A stretch of DNA of 64,000 nucleotides from an uncultured Nodularia sp. (GCA_903911355.1 CAIWDD010000005.1:1-64000), one strand, 5' to 3'; positions 26,751-37,241 are shown, counted from the first letter of the stretch. The notes: a model not told the origin generated them from the sequence alone. Program-made: numbers and translations.

Positions 26751-27167
26751 CAACGGGTGGAAAAACCTGGAGGCGGTAATCCCCAGAGTCTTTGTGCATA
26801 AAGCCGACTCTGCAATTAATGGGGTGAATACCAAAATAGTAAATGGGTGTAGTAGCCAGCGGCTTTTTTACAAGACGAGTGGCAGGCAATACCCCCAAGA
26901 AGTTTTACTCGATTGTGTTGTGGAAGGCTCAGAATCAGCAAAACAAAAAACTAAAGAATGGCAACCTGGTAGCGATCAGGGGCAGCTGGGCATCAAGCAT
27001 CATGATTATTGGTGGAGATGTCAGAGTTAAACCAAAATATCTCTCTTTCCTGACTGGAGGCACCGGCAAAATCACCAAGGGCAACCTAAAACAGTAATCG
27101 AAGGATGGAGATGTCCCAAACCAGGCAACCATCCGCCAAAAAACTGTAAATTAAAGGGGAAGAGTGG
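26751..27167. other. ylxR-infB spacer with overlapping weak ORFs
   Basis: 417 bases lie between ylxR and infB. Two overlapping forward frames (26731-27030, 99 codons, starting inside ylxR; and 26843-27097, 84 codons) are open, but neither resembles YlxQ (the L7Ae-like protein often found here) nor any family I recognise, and their compositions are atypical. Either one may be a fast-evolving small gene, or the segment may be a long infB leader. Confidence 0.4.
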
Positions 27168-30100
27168 ATGAACAACGGCAAAGTTAGAATCTACGAATTA
27201 TCAAAGGAATTGAATTTGGATAACAAAGAGCTATTAGCTATTTGCGATCAGCTCGAAATCGCGGTTAAAAGCCATAGCAGCACTATTTCCGAATCTGAGG
27301 CAGAACGTATACGCACGGCTGCCGAAAAACTGACGGCTAATAATTTGAAAGGCAACAATACATCTAGTAAACTAAATACATCACAACCTGGCGATGGCGC
27401 GGAGCGCAGTGCCGGAGGCAATCGCAATCGACCTACACCACCTCACAAACCACAAATTTTGGAAATTCGCAAACCCAAAATATTGAGAAATAATACCCGA
27501 AACGCCCCCCAAGCTTCAGTGGCTAATGATAGCCAACTTGCTTCCTCAGAAGTTCATTCTTCTTCACAATCAGAGCCAATCGATACACCAGTCTCACCCA
27601 TGAAGCCGACGGCACCAATTCGACCTGTACCCCGGAATCAATCTGAGACCTCACCAGAACCTGCAATCAAACCAGTAGATCCAGTTTCTAATACACAGGC
27701 GCTAGAAACAAGAGCAGCCGCAAAACCTGAAAAAGCTGGAACTGAACGCAGCCGAAGTGGGGTTTCCCCTAAACCAAAAGCGGAAAAACCGCAAAAACCC
27801 CATCTGGCAGAGCCGCCAGCCAGACCAGTTGCTGGAAATTCCCGTGTAGGAATCGGCCAGATATCGACAGAAAAACCAGTACTCAAGCGCGATCAAGTCA
27901 AGCAGAAGCCGCAACGAGGCACTAGCAGTGACAGCCCACAAGCCCCGGCGGCAAAACAGCATCGTGCTACTCCCACAAATCCAGTCAAAGCAGAACAAAA
28001 AGGCAATCGGCCGCCCGGACAAGGTCACCCCGATCAGCGGTTACGAAGTGCACCACTGGCAGATGGGACAAGACCTAGTCGTCCAGTACGTCCGTCAGAA
28101 GTTGTAGCCGCAATGCCAATTGCTACTCCGCCAAAACCCATGTCAGGGGGACAGGTAAAACCAGACCTGGATACTGATGTGATCGCACCGGAACTAATTG
28201 ATTTGAAACGCCCCACACCACCGCGTCTGGCTAAAGGTGGTAAAAGGTGGCAAGAGGAAGAAATTATTGACGAAATCAAGGAAAAGTCCGGTAAAGTAGG
28301 ACCTAAAGGCAAGCGGGTTAAACCAATCGTTGAAGATGACTTTGAAGAAGAGGATTTACTCGATGATGAAGATCAAGACTCACCAGCCACAGTCCAGGTT
28401 AGTCTTTCCATCGCCCGTCCTCCTAAACCAAAAGCTGCTCGAGGTACACAGTCACCAGCAGCAGCAGTTATTAGCGCCCCAACTGCTAGAAAGAAAAAAT
28501 CCTTCTCTCGTCGCGACCAAAACCGTCGCCAAGAATTGGAGACAAAGCGTGAACGTCCTGAAAAGGTAGTAATCACAGGTCCAATGACAGTCCAAGAACT
28601 GGCTGATGTTTTTGCGATCGCCGATACGGAGATTGTGAAAATCCTTTTCCTCAAAGGTATGGCTGTAAGTATCACCCAGAATTTGGATATCCCCACCATT
28701 ACCTTAATAGGAAAAGATCTGGAGATAGAAGTGGAAACTGCTCAACCAGAAGCAGAAGCCCGTAAAGTCACGGAAATGCTGGATGTGGCAGATATGGAGC
28801 TACTCCAGCGGCGTCCGCCTGTGGTGACAATTATGGGTCACGTAGACCATGGGAAGACAACTCTGCTTGACTCCATTCGCAAAACTAAGGTTGCTGCTGG
28901 GGAAGCTGGTGGTATTACCCAACACATTGGTGCATACCATGTGGATGTGCAACATGAGGGAAAAGAACAGCAGATAGTTTTTCTTGATACTCCCGGACAT
29001 GAGGCATTTACGGCTATGCGGGCGCGGGGAGCAAGGGTAACTGATATTGCGATTTTAGTAGTGGCTGCTGATGACGGTGTTCGTCCCCAAACGGTAGAGG
29101 CTATTAGTCACGCCCAAGCTGCAGGAGTACCAATTGTTGTTGCCATTAACAAAATTGATAAGGAAGGGGCACAACCAGACCGAGTTAAACAAGAACTCAC
29201 TCAGTATGGTCTCACACCTGAAGAGTGGGGCGGTGAAACAATCATGGTTCCTGTAAGTGCTATCAAGGGCGAAAACCTCGATACGCTTCTGGATATGATT
29301 TTGCTAGTAGCAGAAGTGGGAGAACTCTGTGCCAATCCAGACAGGTCTGCTAAGGGCACAGTGATTGAAGCACATCTGGATAAGGCAAAAGGCGCGGTTG
29401 CTACCCTGCTGATTCAGAATGGTACCCTCCATGTGGGAGATATGTTAGTGGCAGGCTCGGCGTTTGGTAAAGTTCGGGCAATGGTAGATGACCGAGGCAA
29501 ACGAGTAGAGCTTGCTAGTCCTTCTTTTGCTGTGGAAGTACTCGGTTTAAGTGATGTCCCAGCCGCTGGCGATGAATTCGAGGTCTTCGCTAACGAAAAA
29601 GAAGCCAGAACCCTGGCTAGCGATCGCGCTGACAAGCAACGTCTATCCCGTCTGTTACAAGGGCGTGTCACTTTGACCACGCTCTCCGCCCAAGCACAAG
29701 AGGGAGAGTTGAAAGAACTCAACTTAATCTTAAAGGCAGACGTACAAGGTTCTGTGGAAGCTATTGTTGGATCTCTCAGACAAATCCCCCAAAACGAAGT
29801 TCAAATTCGTATGCTATTGGCAACCGCTGGGGAAATAACTGAAACCGATATTGACCTAGCCGCAGCTAGTGGCGCTGTGATCATTGGTTTCAATACTACC
29901 TATGCTAGTGGCGCTAGACAAGCCGCCGACGAAGCTGGAGTGGATGTGAGGGAATACAATATCATCTACAAACTTTTGGAAGATATCCAAGGAGCTTTAG
30001 AAGGTCTGCTGGAACCAGAGTTGGTAGAAGAACCCCTTGGACAAACCGAAGTCCGTGCCGTCTTCCCTGTGGGGCGTGGAGCCGTAGCTGGTTGTTATGT

Positions 30101-30332
30101 ACAGTCTGGCAAATTGGTTCGCAACTGCAAGGTGCGAGTGCGTCGTGCCGGTAAGGTAGTTTATGAAGGTGTCCTTGACTCCCTCAAACGGATGAAGGAA
30201 GATGCGCGAGAAGTTAACTCCGGTTATGAATGCGGTATCAACATTGATAAGTTCCATGACTGGGTAGAAGGTGACTTGATTGAAGCCTTCCAAATGGTAA
30301 CTAAGCGTCGTACACTCACATTGACGAAATAG
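27168..30332 (+). CDS. infB: Translation initiation factor IF-2
   Basis: A 1054-residue IF-2. The N-terminal domain ([22 protein letters not shown]) is followed by a long Pro/Lys/Ala-rich linker (residues 60-440), as is usual in cyanobacteria. The GTPase domain starts near residue 550: G1 [11 protein letters not shown]2 [11 protein letters not shown]3 DTPGHEAF, G4 NKIDK, G5 VSAIKG. The C-terminal beta barrels and fMet-tRNA-binding domain end at the stop. It positions initiator tRNA on the 30S subunit. A ribosome site (GGGGAAGAG) precedes the ATG at 27168. It is the last gene of the rimP cluster. Confidence 0.97.
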   Translation: MNNGKVRIYELSKELNLDNKELLAICDQLEIAVKSHSSTISESEAERIRTAAEKLTANNLKGNNTSSKLNTSQPGDGAERSAGGNRNRPTPPHKPQILEIRKPKILRNNTRNAPQASVANDSQLASSEVHSSSQSEPIDTPVSPMKPTAPIRPVPRNQSETSPEPAIKPVDPVSNTQALETRAAAKPEKAGTERSRSGVSPKPKAEKPQKPHLAEPPARPVAGNSRVGIGQISTEKPVLKRDQVKQKPQRGTSSDSPQAPAAKQHRATPTNPVKAEQKGNRPPGQGHPDQRLRSAPLADGTRPSRPVRPSEVVAAMPIATPPKPMSGGQVKPDLDTDVIAPELIDLKRPTPPRLAKGGKRWQEEEIIDEIKEKSGKVGPKGKRVKPIVEDDFEEEDLLDDEDQDSPATVQVSLSIARPPKPKAARGTQSPAAAVISAPTARKKKSFSRRDQNRRQELETKRERPEKVVITGPMTVQELADVFAIADTEIVKILFLKGMAVSITQNLDIPTITLIGKDLEIEVETAQPEAEARKVTEMLDVADMELLQRRPPVVTIMGHVDHGKTTLLDSIRKTKVAAGEAGGITQHIGAYHVDVQHEGKEQQIVFLDTPGHEAFTAMRARGARVTDIAILVVAADDGVRPQTVEAISHAQAAGVPIVVAINKIDKEGAQPDRVKQELTQYGLTPEEWGGETIMVPVSAIKGENLDTLLDMILLVAEVGELCANPDRSAKGTVIEAHLDKAKGAVATLLIQNGTLHVGDMLVAGSAFGKVRAMVDDRGKRVELASPSFAVEVLGLSDVPAAGDEFEVFANEKEARTLASDRADKQRLSRLLQGRVTLTTLSAQAQEGELKELNLILKADVQGSVEAIVGSLRQIPQNEVQIRMLLATAGEITETDIDLAAASGAVIIGFNTTYASGARQAADEAGVDVREYNIIYKLLEDIQGALEGLLEPELVEEPLGQTEVRAVFPVGRGAVAGCYVQSGKLVRNCKVRVRRAGKVVYEGVLDSLKRMKEDAREVNSGYECGINIDKFHDWVEGDLIEAFQMVTKRRTLTLTK

Positions 30333-30366
30333 TGCTGGTTACTCATTTCTGGGTTGTGAGTGAAAA

Positions 30367-30418
30367 TGATGAGTTTTGAGATCAAATGAGTGCATAACTC
30401 ACAGTTCAAAACTCATCA
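30367..30418. repeat. 13-bp inverted repeat after infB
   Basis: TGATGAGTTTTGA (30367-30379) and TCAAAACTCATCA (30406-30418) are perfectly complementary, and between them TGAGT/ACTCA forms a small inner hairpin. It starts 34 bases after the infB stop. There is no U tract, so it is either an RNA 3'-end protector or a repeat rather than a typical terminator. Confidence 0.6.
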
Positions 30419-30486
30419 ATGCCCTCTAGTATCTTGATGAATTGTCTCGGTATTTTGTAGTTTCCTCAGAAAGGTAAGAAATTTAT

Positions 30487-30542
30487 ATCGGCGGTAGAGC
30501 ATTGAGTGGACTTAAAGCAAACAAAGCTCATCGCCTCCGATA
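30487..30542 (+). ncRNA. Candidate structured RNA in a gene-free region
   Basis: A long imperfect hairpin: ATCGG at 30487 pairs with CCGAT at 30542, and GAGC (30497-30500) pairs with GCTC (30526-30529) near a 25-base loop. It sits in a gene-free stretch (30333-31030). I do not recognise a known RNA family, and the strand is not determined by the sequence. A second hairpin, CCCC/GGGG, lies near 30846-30861. Small 60-codon frames here look like chance. Confidence 0.3.
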
Positions 30543-31030
30543 GCCTAGTAGGATGGGTAGGCATGGCAATAGGTGGATGAGATGAGAAGCCTATACTGTA
30601 TTGCTTGCAATCAGTTTAGAATGATGTCACGTATTGCTCATATACCAGTTATGCACTGGAAATAGGTGAAGCAAGAAGTAAACAATCAATCTGCTTAGGT
30701 AGGTTTAGATAGGTGTTATAGAAAGGTTTAACATTAATTTCCACACTGCCAGTGAGTCTATCACGTATTTTAGTGACTAATAAGACAGAATTTTTGGTAT
30801 TGAGTACTATATTCTTAAGAAGAAATTTAGTTGTTTCCGGCAAAATCCCCATAAATCAGGGGAAGCCGAGAGTGGAATGAACAACAAACCGCGTAGTGAT
30901 AATGGGAGGCTTAGACTGTATGCTGGCCCACCTACTATGGGAGTATGTAAGGTGTGCCGGTCAATCAAATTCCACCGTGGCGATTTAAATCCCAAAAGTA
31001 GAAATTAACATAAACCGACCATCAACCCTA

Positions 31031-31322
31031 AGAGGATGTTTTAAAAGGTATGATTAGTGTATCAATTATTGTTTGACCCCACCCTAACCCTGCCCTTGTA
31101 AGGGGAGGGAACTGGATTTTACTGTTTTTTGTGCGTTCCCCATTCCCCATTCCCCATTCCCTATTCCCTATTCCCTATCCCCCATTCCCTATCCCCCATT
31201 CCCTATCCCCCATTCCCTATCCCCCATTCCATCCTCCCTCCTCCCTATTCCCTGTTCCCTGTTCCCTGTTCCCTGTTCCCTAATATAAAAATTACCTGTT
31301 TAACACTTTCCAAACATCCTCT
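31031..31322 (+). mobile_element. Repeat element copy A: TIR-bounded module with STRR heptamer array
   Basis: Bounded by AGAGGATGTTT at 31031 and AAACATCCTCT at 31312, which are perfect inverted copies of each other. The left 110 bases match copy B (41969-42135, opposite strand) at about 90 percent by eye, including a CCCTTGTAAGGGG hairpin. The centre (31135-31280) is a tandem array of the heptamers TTCCCCA, TTCCCTA and TTCCCTG. STRR heptamers are known from heterocystous cyanobacteria. There is no transposase, so it is a non-autonomous MITE-like module. No clear target duplication is seen here. Confidence 0.7.
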
Positions 31323-31436
31323 AAGGTAAAACCTGATAAGTATTAAAGGAATTATGTAGTTTCTGATGTGGGCAATGTCGTAATTAGTGAAACTGAATAC
31401 TGCCATATTGAAGTTAAAACTGAGGAATGAAGAACT

Positions 31437-31709
31437 ATGGCTCAAATTCCATTATCTAGTAGAGATTCCCACGGTGGGCTGATTGCAAAGCAAGCACTTG
31501 GCGAACGCGATGGCGATCCGCTCAATGTCCAAGGGAATGGTCAATTTTCTGCTGAGGCGGAAATTTGGTATAGCCTAAAATGTGCGATCTCCACTAGTTC
31601 AGGTTTTAAAAGCTGGCGACTAGAACACTATCCCCAATTGCAGGGACTTCATCTCGAAAAACAAGTAAGGAGATATTTACGAGAAACTTTAGAAACCTTA
31701 GCTTATTAA
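31437..31709 (+). CDS. Conserved small protein of unknown function
   Basis: A 90-residue frame whose C-terminus (GLHLEKQVRRYLRETLETLAY) looks like a small cyanobacterial protein family ending in a conserved YLRETLETLAY-type tail. The body has AEIWYSLKCAISTSSGFKSW. There is no signal peptide or membrane helix, and no named domain is recognised. It lies alone between the heptamer repeat element and a stretch with coding-like remnants. The function is unknown, and the family recollection is moderate. Confidence 0.6.
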   Translation: MAQIPLSSRDSHGGLIAKQALGERDGDPLNVQGNGQFSAEAEIWYSLKCAISTSSGFKSWRLEHYPQLQGLHLEKQVRRYLRETLETLAY

Positions 31710-31985
31710 AAATCAAGGAAATTTTCTACAGGTCGGATCAAACATTCTGAAGGTGATTTGCCCATTTGATGGCGCTCCTGCCGAAAGTGGCTTACGCAAA
31801 ATGGATGTATTTTTGATCCCCAGATTATCCTTGCTGCCCAGATGAAGCTGTGGTGGGGGATCCTCCAGAACTAGTTCAGCTTTTAGCCAGCAAATTCAAA
31901 GGGCGAGACTAACTAAAAGTTAATAATTTGCACATTTTTGCCACAACACTAGTCCAAAAATCACATTAATTTAACATTAATTTAC
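31710..31985. other. Spacer with a possible decayed coding fragment
   Basis: Positions 31840-31911 read AVVGDPPELVQLLASKFKGRD before a TAA, and the neighbouring frame just before reads GCIFDPQIILAAQ. The pieces sit in different frames and lack a start, which suggests the end of a broken gene. I cannot name it, and chance is possible. Confidence 0.3.
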
Positions 31986-32255
31986 CTAATAACCGCTTCG
32001 CCGACGTTGCTCCCAGCGCCAAAGGAGGATCATGAGGGCAAAAATTCCCATCTGCAGGGCTAAATTAGGTGCTGCTGTCTCAATATTCCTGCCGGCAAGG
32101 ACTTGAAAAAAGAATATAAACGCGCCAATTAAAGCAGATGCAGCAAAACCTAGATACAGAAATTGGCGTAAACCCCTATAGGGGGCTGCCATTTCAGCTT
32201 TGAGACGGGCATATTGCTCTGGGTTGATGGGATTTTGAGAATTTGGTTTGATCAT
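31986..32255 (-). CDS. DUF3493 family membrane protein
   Basis: An 89-residue protein with two membrane helices (GLRQFLYLGFAASALIGAFIFFFQVLAG and NLALQMGIFALMILLWRWE) after a polar N-terminus that ends LKAEMAAPYRGLRQFLY. This is the DUF3493 family of cyanobacteria and plastids; plant and algal members (LPA3/REP27-like) help photosystem II assembly or repair. It lies 33 bp from the tRNA-Thr gene on the opposite strand. Confidence 0.82.
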   Translation of the reverse strand: MIKPNSQNPINPEQYARLKAEMAAPYRGLRQFLYLGFAASALIGAFIFFFQVLAGRNIETAAPNLALQMGIFALMILLWRWEQRRRSGY

Positions 32256-32288
32256 GAGTAAATAATGCTATAATATTCCACTGTATAC

Positions 32289-32360
32289 GCCGATGTGGCT
32301 CAGTGGTAGAGCAGCTGATTCGTAATCAGCAGGCCACGGGTTCAAATCCCGTCATCGGCT
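32289..32360 (+). tRNA. tRNA-Thr (anticodon CGT)
   Basis: A 72-base cloverleaf: acceptor stem GCCGATG/CATCGGC with U at the discriminator, a D-arm from GGCTCAGTGGTAGAGC, anticodon stem GCTGA/TCAGC with loop TTCGTAA (anticodon CGT, Thr), and a T-arm containing GGTTCAAATCC. There is no encoded CCA. It reads ACG codons. Confidence 0.96.
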
Positions 32361-32408
32361 TGGCTCAGGTTAATTAACAATACTTTACACTCCTTAGCTA
32401 GATCAAGC

Positions 32409-33779
32409 TCAGTTAGCAACTTGCTTGGCAATGCGAGCCTCAGCAGCAGATATCCCCTCGGACAGATTGCCAAAATATGCCAAAGCTGCGGCAGCTTCAG
32501 CCCGAGACACTGGTTTTTGAGGTTGGAACAAGGTTGTATAGCCAAACACCCGACGAATATTCGATTTTTCGCCATTTTGGAAATCAGCCAGTACGGCGCG
32601 TAAAGCCTTGGGGTCAATTTTTCCCGCATCTTGAAAACCCCACGTTTGATTCACTGCTTCTAAACTAGCGTCCGGTAAGGCTTGACGAATATCTAGGGGG
32701 ATTTTCCACAAAATCAACTGTTCTCGTGTTAGTGGTGCATCAGGACGAAACAAAACTGCACTGGAATTACCAGACAAGGGACTGGGGATTAAACCGGTTT
32801 CAGCTAACCCTTGAACGACTGGAAAATCAGGATCAGTGGGCGCTAAATCAGTAAAAGTCGATTGAGTGTTTTGGGATGCCAGGCGAATCTGTTTAGCAGG
32901 ATTATTAAAATACACAGTATTGTTGGCAGCAACTAGCCAGCGGGCATATTCTCGGCGAGTAATATGTTTACTGGGTTCAAATGATTTACTGATCACATCA
33001 TTAGAGCGGGTCTTGACTTCTTGAGACTGTAAAGACAAAACTCCCAAAGATGCTAAGTCTTGAATGAATTGACGTAGTTCTACCGGTGCTTGGTTGAGAT
33101 CATGGAATTGCTGAGAGCTTGCTGTAGCCATTTGGCTAACAGATGTCTTACCCGGCTGCGTGGATAGATTATCAGATACCCCCGGACTAATAAAAGTAGA
33201 ATTATTAGCTTGCAGATCGTCAGTGTTGGCAGTTTCTATACCTTTATTAAGTATGTACTCAATAACTAATGCGGTAGCTGTTTGTGGTTGATCAGGTTTG
33301 GGTTGAGTAACTGATTGTGGCTGAATAGATACCTTAACCTGGACACCTTGACGGTGTGCTTCAAAGGTATCTTCTAAATTATCTGTGGGCTGTTGTAAAA
33401 TCTGCCAGTTGTTTTTCTGAAACTGGTCACTATAAAAGCTAGCAATAAAATTGCTGGGGTCAGAACTTAGCCAGCGAGTGACTATGCTGTTTTTTTCAGA
33501 TCTAGCGGGTGTGACTGACTCTAATTTAGCATTAGGATACAAGGGGATATCTGGGGGAAAATCAGATGGTAAGTTAACCTTGGGTTGCTTTTGGTTCTGC
33601 CTGGCTTTCCCCTGATTTAACTGAGATTCACCAAATATTCCGGGGTGATCTTTTAATCTAGGATCAGCAGCCAAAGACTGTTCTAGGGTTTTGGCGGTGG
33701 GACTGTTAGCACAAGCTGTTAAAGAAGTGAATAGAATAGCCAAGCTCAATAATACAGCTGGAGGTTTAGACAAAAACAC
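32409..33779 (-). CDS. S-layer homology (SLH) domain lipoprotein
   Basis: A 456-residue exported protein. The GTG start leads into a lipoprotein signal (LLSLAILFTSLTAC, Cys near residue 23). A low-complexity linker and a small domain follow (FPPDIPLYPNAKLESVTPA, ALVIEYILNK). The C-terminal 220 residues hold three SLH modules, recognisable as VKTRSNDVISKSFEPSKHITRREYARWLVAAN, STFTDLAPTDPDFPVVQGLAETGLI and WGFQDAGKIDPKALRAVLADF with AEAAAALAYFG. SLH domains bind pyruvylated cell-wall polymers or the outer membrane-peptidoglycan interface in cyanobacteria. The protein is thus likely an envelope component. Confidence 0.88.
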   Translation of the reverse strand: MFLSKPPAVLLSLAILFTSLTACANSPTAKTLEQSLAADPRLKDHPGIFGESQLNQGKARQNQKQPKVNLPSDFPPDIPLYPNAKLESVTPARSEKNSIVTRWLSSDPSNFIASFYSDQFQKNNWQILQQPTDNLEDTFEAHRQGVQVKVSIQPQSVTQPKPDQPQTATALVIEYILNKGIETANTDDLQANNSTFISPGVSDNLSTQPGKTSVSQMATASSQQFHDLNQAPVELRQFIQDLASLGVLSLQSQEVKTRSNDVISKSFEPSKHITRREYARWLVAANNTVYFNNPAKQIRLASQNTQSTFTDLAPTDPDFPVVQGLAETGLIPSPLSGNSSAVLFRPDAPLTREQLILWKIPLDIRQALPDASLEAVNQTWGFQDAGKIDPKALRAVLADFQNGEKSNIRRVFGYTTLFQPQKPVSRAEAAAALAYFGNLSEGISAAEARIAKQVAN

Positions 33780-34802
33780 GGGAAACTACAAATGGGGTTT
33801 CAATTCCTACACTAGCGCAGACCGTCACGACTAGGAGGGAAAATGACTCCGATAATTGAAAATATTCTTGCACCAACTGAAGTGCTAAACTAAGGTTAAA
33901 TTTATTCTTAGCATCCCTCAAACAGGGGAAAAGATAACACACAATCAAATTAGATTGTAATCTATCCGGAATGGAGCCGAAAAACTTTCGTTACTGTTGC
34001 TTAAATGTCAGCGCATAAATTTGGTTCTCTTGTACAGTCAGGTAAGTCGTTGCCAGGTATGGATTATTTACCAGTCCTAATACGCATCAGTGTAGATTAG
34101 AGTCTGTCTCGCACTGGGAACGGTTTGAATGATTCCTGACTAGAAGGGCATAATAAATAGCCATAAATTTGATTTACGGCTACAGTCCATTAGTCAGGTA
34201 AGATCCCGGGGTTTATCTGTCAATCTATCTTGAAATTACACAGAGTTTTGAGATTATTTTTCATGAAGATTCGGATAACTTTTTAGGGTCTTTACTTGAA
34301 TTGTTAATTGTATCTCTACTAAAGTTACTCAGACTCACCTAGAAATCTGGAATTGCCTTACTGCTTGAGTTTAAAAGAAACCACGCTTATTTAAAATGTA
34401 GAGAAATTCCATTGAAAGTATCTACAGGATTGGACAGAGAAATTCTGTGAGCTAGCTTGAAACCATGAGGGTTATAGGCGTGATTGTTGGCTAGGATCTA
34501 TTGTAAATGAATGAATTGCCCTTGTTAAGGTATTTTTTAGCCATATTTCTGCTAAAGTTTAAGTAAGTTTTGGTAACTTTGTTTGAGGGGGTTTTCACTT
34601 AAGGTCGTTAACCGTTTATCATCTCATTTTGATATTGGCACTCGACTATCAGTCTTGTAAGTTTTTCCTCAAGAGGAGCAATCAAATGTATCTGACACTA
34701 GATAGGAGTATGAAAAACCTAAGATAGATATTAAGAAAACAATCAACGACCATCGACAACCGTCAATCAATTCTCATTTCTGTTAAGCGAAGCATCGCCG
34801 GG
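33780..34802. other. One-kilobase intergenic region upstream of sasA
   Basis: An A/T-rich gene-free region. The only reading frame of note (33766-33948, reverse strand) has no ribosome site and is unlikely. I see no tRNA, no clear hairpin with a T run and no repeat array; a GTTTCAATTCC string near 33800 resembles part of a CRISPR repeat but is not repeated. The sasA promoter is presumably in the last few hundred bases. Confidence 0.4.
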
Positions 34803-36020
34803 TTGTTACCAGTGCTGAAACACGATTACATGCAAGTTTCCCAGGATCAGCCTATTTATTCTGAGGCTCCACTCCAACTGTTACTATTTGTCGATGGACG
34901 ACCAAAGTCTCGACAACAAGTGCAGCGTATCCGTGCTTACTTAAAAGAATTACGAAAAGAGTATAATTTTGAACTTCAAATCATAGATGTTGGGGAACAA
35001 CCCTATTTAGCAGAACATTTTAAATTAGTTGCTACACCCGCTCTGGTAAAAATTCAGCCAGAACCGCGACAAGTTATAGCTGGAAGTAATATAATCGCCC
35101 AATTGAAGGACTGGTGGCCTCGCTGGCAGGCGTCCGCCGATACTTACTTAAAAGTACAACAAGACTTACCAGAACAAATAGATGATAATAGCGGGGTATC
35201 ATCACCGCAATCAACAATTCATTCTGTGGCTTTTTCTGCAGAACTCATCAAACTTTCAGACGAAGTTTTTCGGTTAAAACAGGAAAAAGAGAAACTGCAA
35301 GAGCAGCTATTATTTAAAGATAGAGTCATAGCTATGCTGGCCCACGACATACGCAATCCTCTCACGGCTGCGGCTATCGCCATAGAAACTCTACAATCTA
35401 ATTACAACGTAGATATTGGTGCATTTAATAAGCGTCTTAAACCAGCTATGGCAGCACATTTATTAAAACAAGCTCGGAATCAAACTAAGACTATTGACAG
35501 AATGATTGCTGATCTGTTGCAGGTAGGGCGTAGTTACGATACTAGCATACCAATCATACCACAAAAAATGGAAATTGGCGAGATATGTTTCGATGTGTTG
35601 GCAGAATTGCGCGATCGCTACATTGCCAAATCCCAACAAATAGAAACTGATATTCCCCAGGACTTACCAAAAATATATGCAGATCCAGAACGTGTGCGCC
35701 AAGTGCTAATTAATTTGTTAGATAATGCTATCAAATACACACCAGAAGGTGGCAAAATTACTATTGCCGGATTACACCGTACCACCCAAAAAGTTCAAAT
35801 CACTATTGGTGATACCGGTCCGGGAATTCCCCCAGAAAAGCGCACACGCATTTTTGAACATCACTATCGATTACAACGTGATCAAGCTATTGATGGCTAC
35901 GGAATTGGTCTGTGTTTATGCCAACGCATCATACAGTCCCATTATGGACAAATTTGGGTTGATTCTGCCCCCAATGGCGGCGCTTGGTTCCATTTTACAT
36001 TACCAGTGTACCCATCTTAG
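34803..36020 (+). CDS. sasA: Adaptive-response sensory kinase SasA
   Basis: A 405-residue histidine kinase. The N-terminal thioredoxin/KaiB-like domain (residues 20-115, [12 protein letters not shown] to [12 protein letters not shown]) binds KaiC; a coiled-coil region follows, then the HisKA domain with the phospho-His motif AHDIRNPLT, and the ATPase with N box [11 protein letters not shown]1 GDTGPGIPP and G2 GYGIGLCLC. SasA reads out the KaiABC oscillator and phosphorylates RpaA. RpaA and kai genes are not in the window, so the gene is orphaned. The TTG start at 34803 gives an N-terminus of the usual length; an ATG at 34830 is the alternative. The motif is HDIRNP rather than HDLRNP. Confidence 0.93.
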   Translation: MLPVLKHDYMQVSQDQPIYSEAPLQLLLFVDGRPKSRQQVQRIRAYLKELRKEYNFELQIIDVGEQPYLAEHFKLVATPALVKIQPEPRQVIAGSNIIAQLKDWWPRWQASADTYLKVQQDLPEQIDDNSGVSSPQSTIHSVAFSAELIKLSDEVFRLKQEKEKLQEQLLFKDRVIAMLAHDIRNPLTAAAIAIETLQSNYNVDIGAFNKRLKPAMAAHLLKQARNQTKTIDRMIADLLQVGRSYDTSIPIIPQKMEIGEICFDVLAELRDRYIAKSQQIETDIPQDLPKIYADPERVRQVLINLLDNAIKYTPEGGKITIAGLHRTTQKVQITIGDTGPGIPPEKRTRIFEHHYRLQRDQAIDGYGIGLCLCQRIIQSHYGQIWVDSAPNGGAWFHFTLPVYPS

Positions 36021-36153
36021 TTAGCCACTGGTGACTGGGCAAGAGTTATCATGGATGCGGAATAACCGCGTAATTATACCAAAAATAGCGATAAAAGTTA
36101 ATTTAATCATTTTTGCTAAAAACCACAACCTATTAGTTAGTCAGATTTTTCAA

Positions 36154-36414
36154 ATGCCAGACTCATTAATGTATCAGCAGGACAACTTTGTTGTTTTAGA
36201 AACAGACCAACCGGAACAATTTCTCACAGCAGACGAATTATTAGAAAAGCTTGAGCTTGTGTTAGAAACAATGACTGGAGAGGAATTACCCACAGACTTA
36301 CAAAGGTTTGATTCCGTCAGATCTCAAGCTCAATATTTAATTGATACAAGTTGTGAATTAGATGTTGGCCTGGGAAAATATTTACAGTGGTATGCAATAC
36401 GATTAGAGAAGTAG
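36154..36414 (+). CDS. crr7: Chlororespiratory reduction protein 7 (CRR7)-like
   Basis: An 86-residue protein from the ATG at 36154 (the frame is open back to 36031, but upstream residues look non-coding). The visible features YQQDNFVVLETDQPEQFLTADELLEKLELVL and the ending LGKYLQWYAIRLEK fit the CRR7 family; plant CRR7 is needed to assemble the chloroplast NDH complex, and cyanobacteria carry homologues. The role in cyclic electron flow around NDH-1 is inferred. It lies 133 bp downstream of sasA on the same strand. Confidence 0.72.
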   Translation: MPDSLMYQQDNFVVLETDQPEQFLTADELLEKLELVLETMTGEELPTDLQRFDSVRSQAQYLIDTSCELDVGLGKYLQWYAIRLEK

Positions 36415-36463
36415 CCTTACGTTGACACTCTCCGCGGCTATGACCGGATTATAGGTAGAGATA

Positions 36464-37015
36464 TTATTTATCAACGATACTTAAAATTGTTAATTCAATC
36501 ATATCTTCACTTACTTGTGTAATTTTAATATCTACTCCAGGTCCAAAATACCGGGTCATTTTTTCCTGTTTTTCCTGCCAAACATCAAATGAAATAAAGG
36601 GGGAATAAAATTCTAAAATCAATGCATAAGCCCCATTAATTTCCGTTTCTCGTAAACCTGTGACCACGGGACGGTCTTCATCTGTAGGACTCAGACCCAG
36701 ATAAGAGAGAGCCTCATCTAAATGGGCCTCTTGACCATAACAGTATCGAGTGATGTCCTTCCGAATTTTATTTTGAGTAATAGTTGCTTGCTGCTCCCGT
36801 AACCGTAATACATCTGGCGTTGTATCTTGGCTAAAGGGTATAGGTATAATTTCATTGGCTTTGAGTGCCAATCCTCCCAAGAAAAGAGGAAACCCATAGA
36901 AAAAACCGACAAGATTAAGTGTGGCATTGTCAGCAGCGTAGGCTACGAAACCAACAATGATTAATATACCACCAACGCTTAAACCGATAGTCCCCAAAGA
37001 AATTTTACGTAACAT
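36464..37015 (-). CDS. DUF2854 family membrane protein
   Basis: A 183-residue protein with two N-terminal membrane helices (GTIGLSVGGILIIVGFVAYA, LNLVGFFYGFPLFLGGLALKA) and a soluble C-terminal domain (LDEALSYLGLSPTDEDRPVVTGL, GAYALILEFYSPFISFDVWQ). This is the DUF2854 layout found in cyanobacteria and chloroplasts. A role at the thylakoid is plausible from distribution, but no biochemical function is known. It converges on crr7 with a 49-bp gap. Confidence 0.8.
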   Translation of the reverse strand: MLRKISLGTIGLSVGGILIIVGFVAYAADNATLNLVGFFYGFPLFLGGLALKANEIIPIPFSQDTTPDVLRLREQQATITQNKIRKDITRYCYGQEAHLDEALSYLGLSPTDEDRPVVTGLRETEINGAYALILEFYSPFISFDVWQEKQEKMTRYFGPGVDIKITQVSEDMIELTILSIVDK

Positions 37016-37241
37016 GAGCTTAGGATATTATAGATTTTTAACATCTCTGTTTTATTATCATCGGTTATTGGTCACAAGTGAACTACCCCCACTAAGTTGA
37101 GGTCTTGACAATCATCACTGATATCTTTTGCGTCTAACCGTCCCCTGTTGCTGATGATCTTCTAAATGCGGGACTAATCACCTGTCTACTCCATTTTGGG
37201 TTAAGTTTAAATCTGAGGGTATTGAAACATCAGAAAAAATT

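Noticed and set aside
31129-31329. 66-codon Pro/Phe-rich ORF across the heptamer array
   Set aside because: It is a translation of the TTCCCCA-type tandem repeat and not a gene.
33790-33810. GTTTCAATTCC string resembling a CRISPR repeat
   Set aside because: It occurs once, with no repeated spacing and no cas genes nearby.
33766-33948. 60-codon reverse-strand ORF overlapping the SLH gene start
   Set aside because: It overlaps the start of a well-supported gene and lacks a ribosome site.
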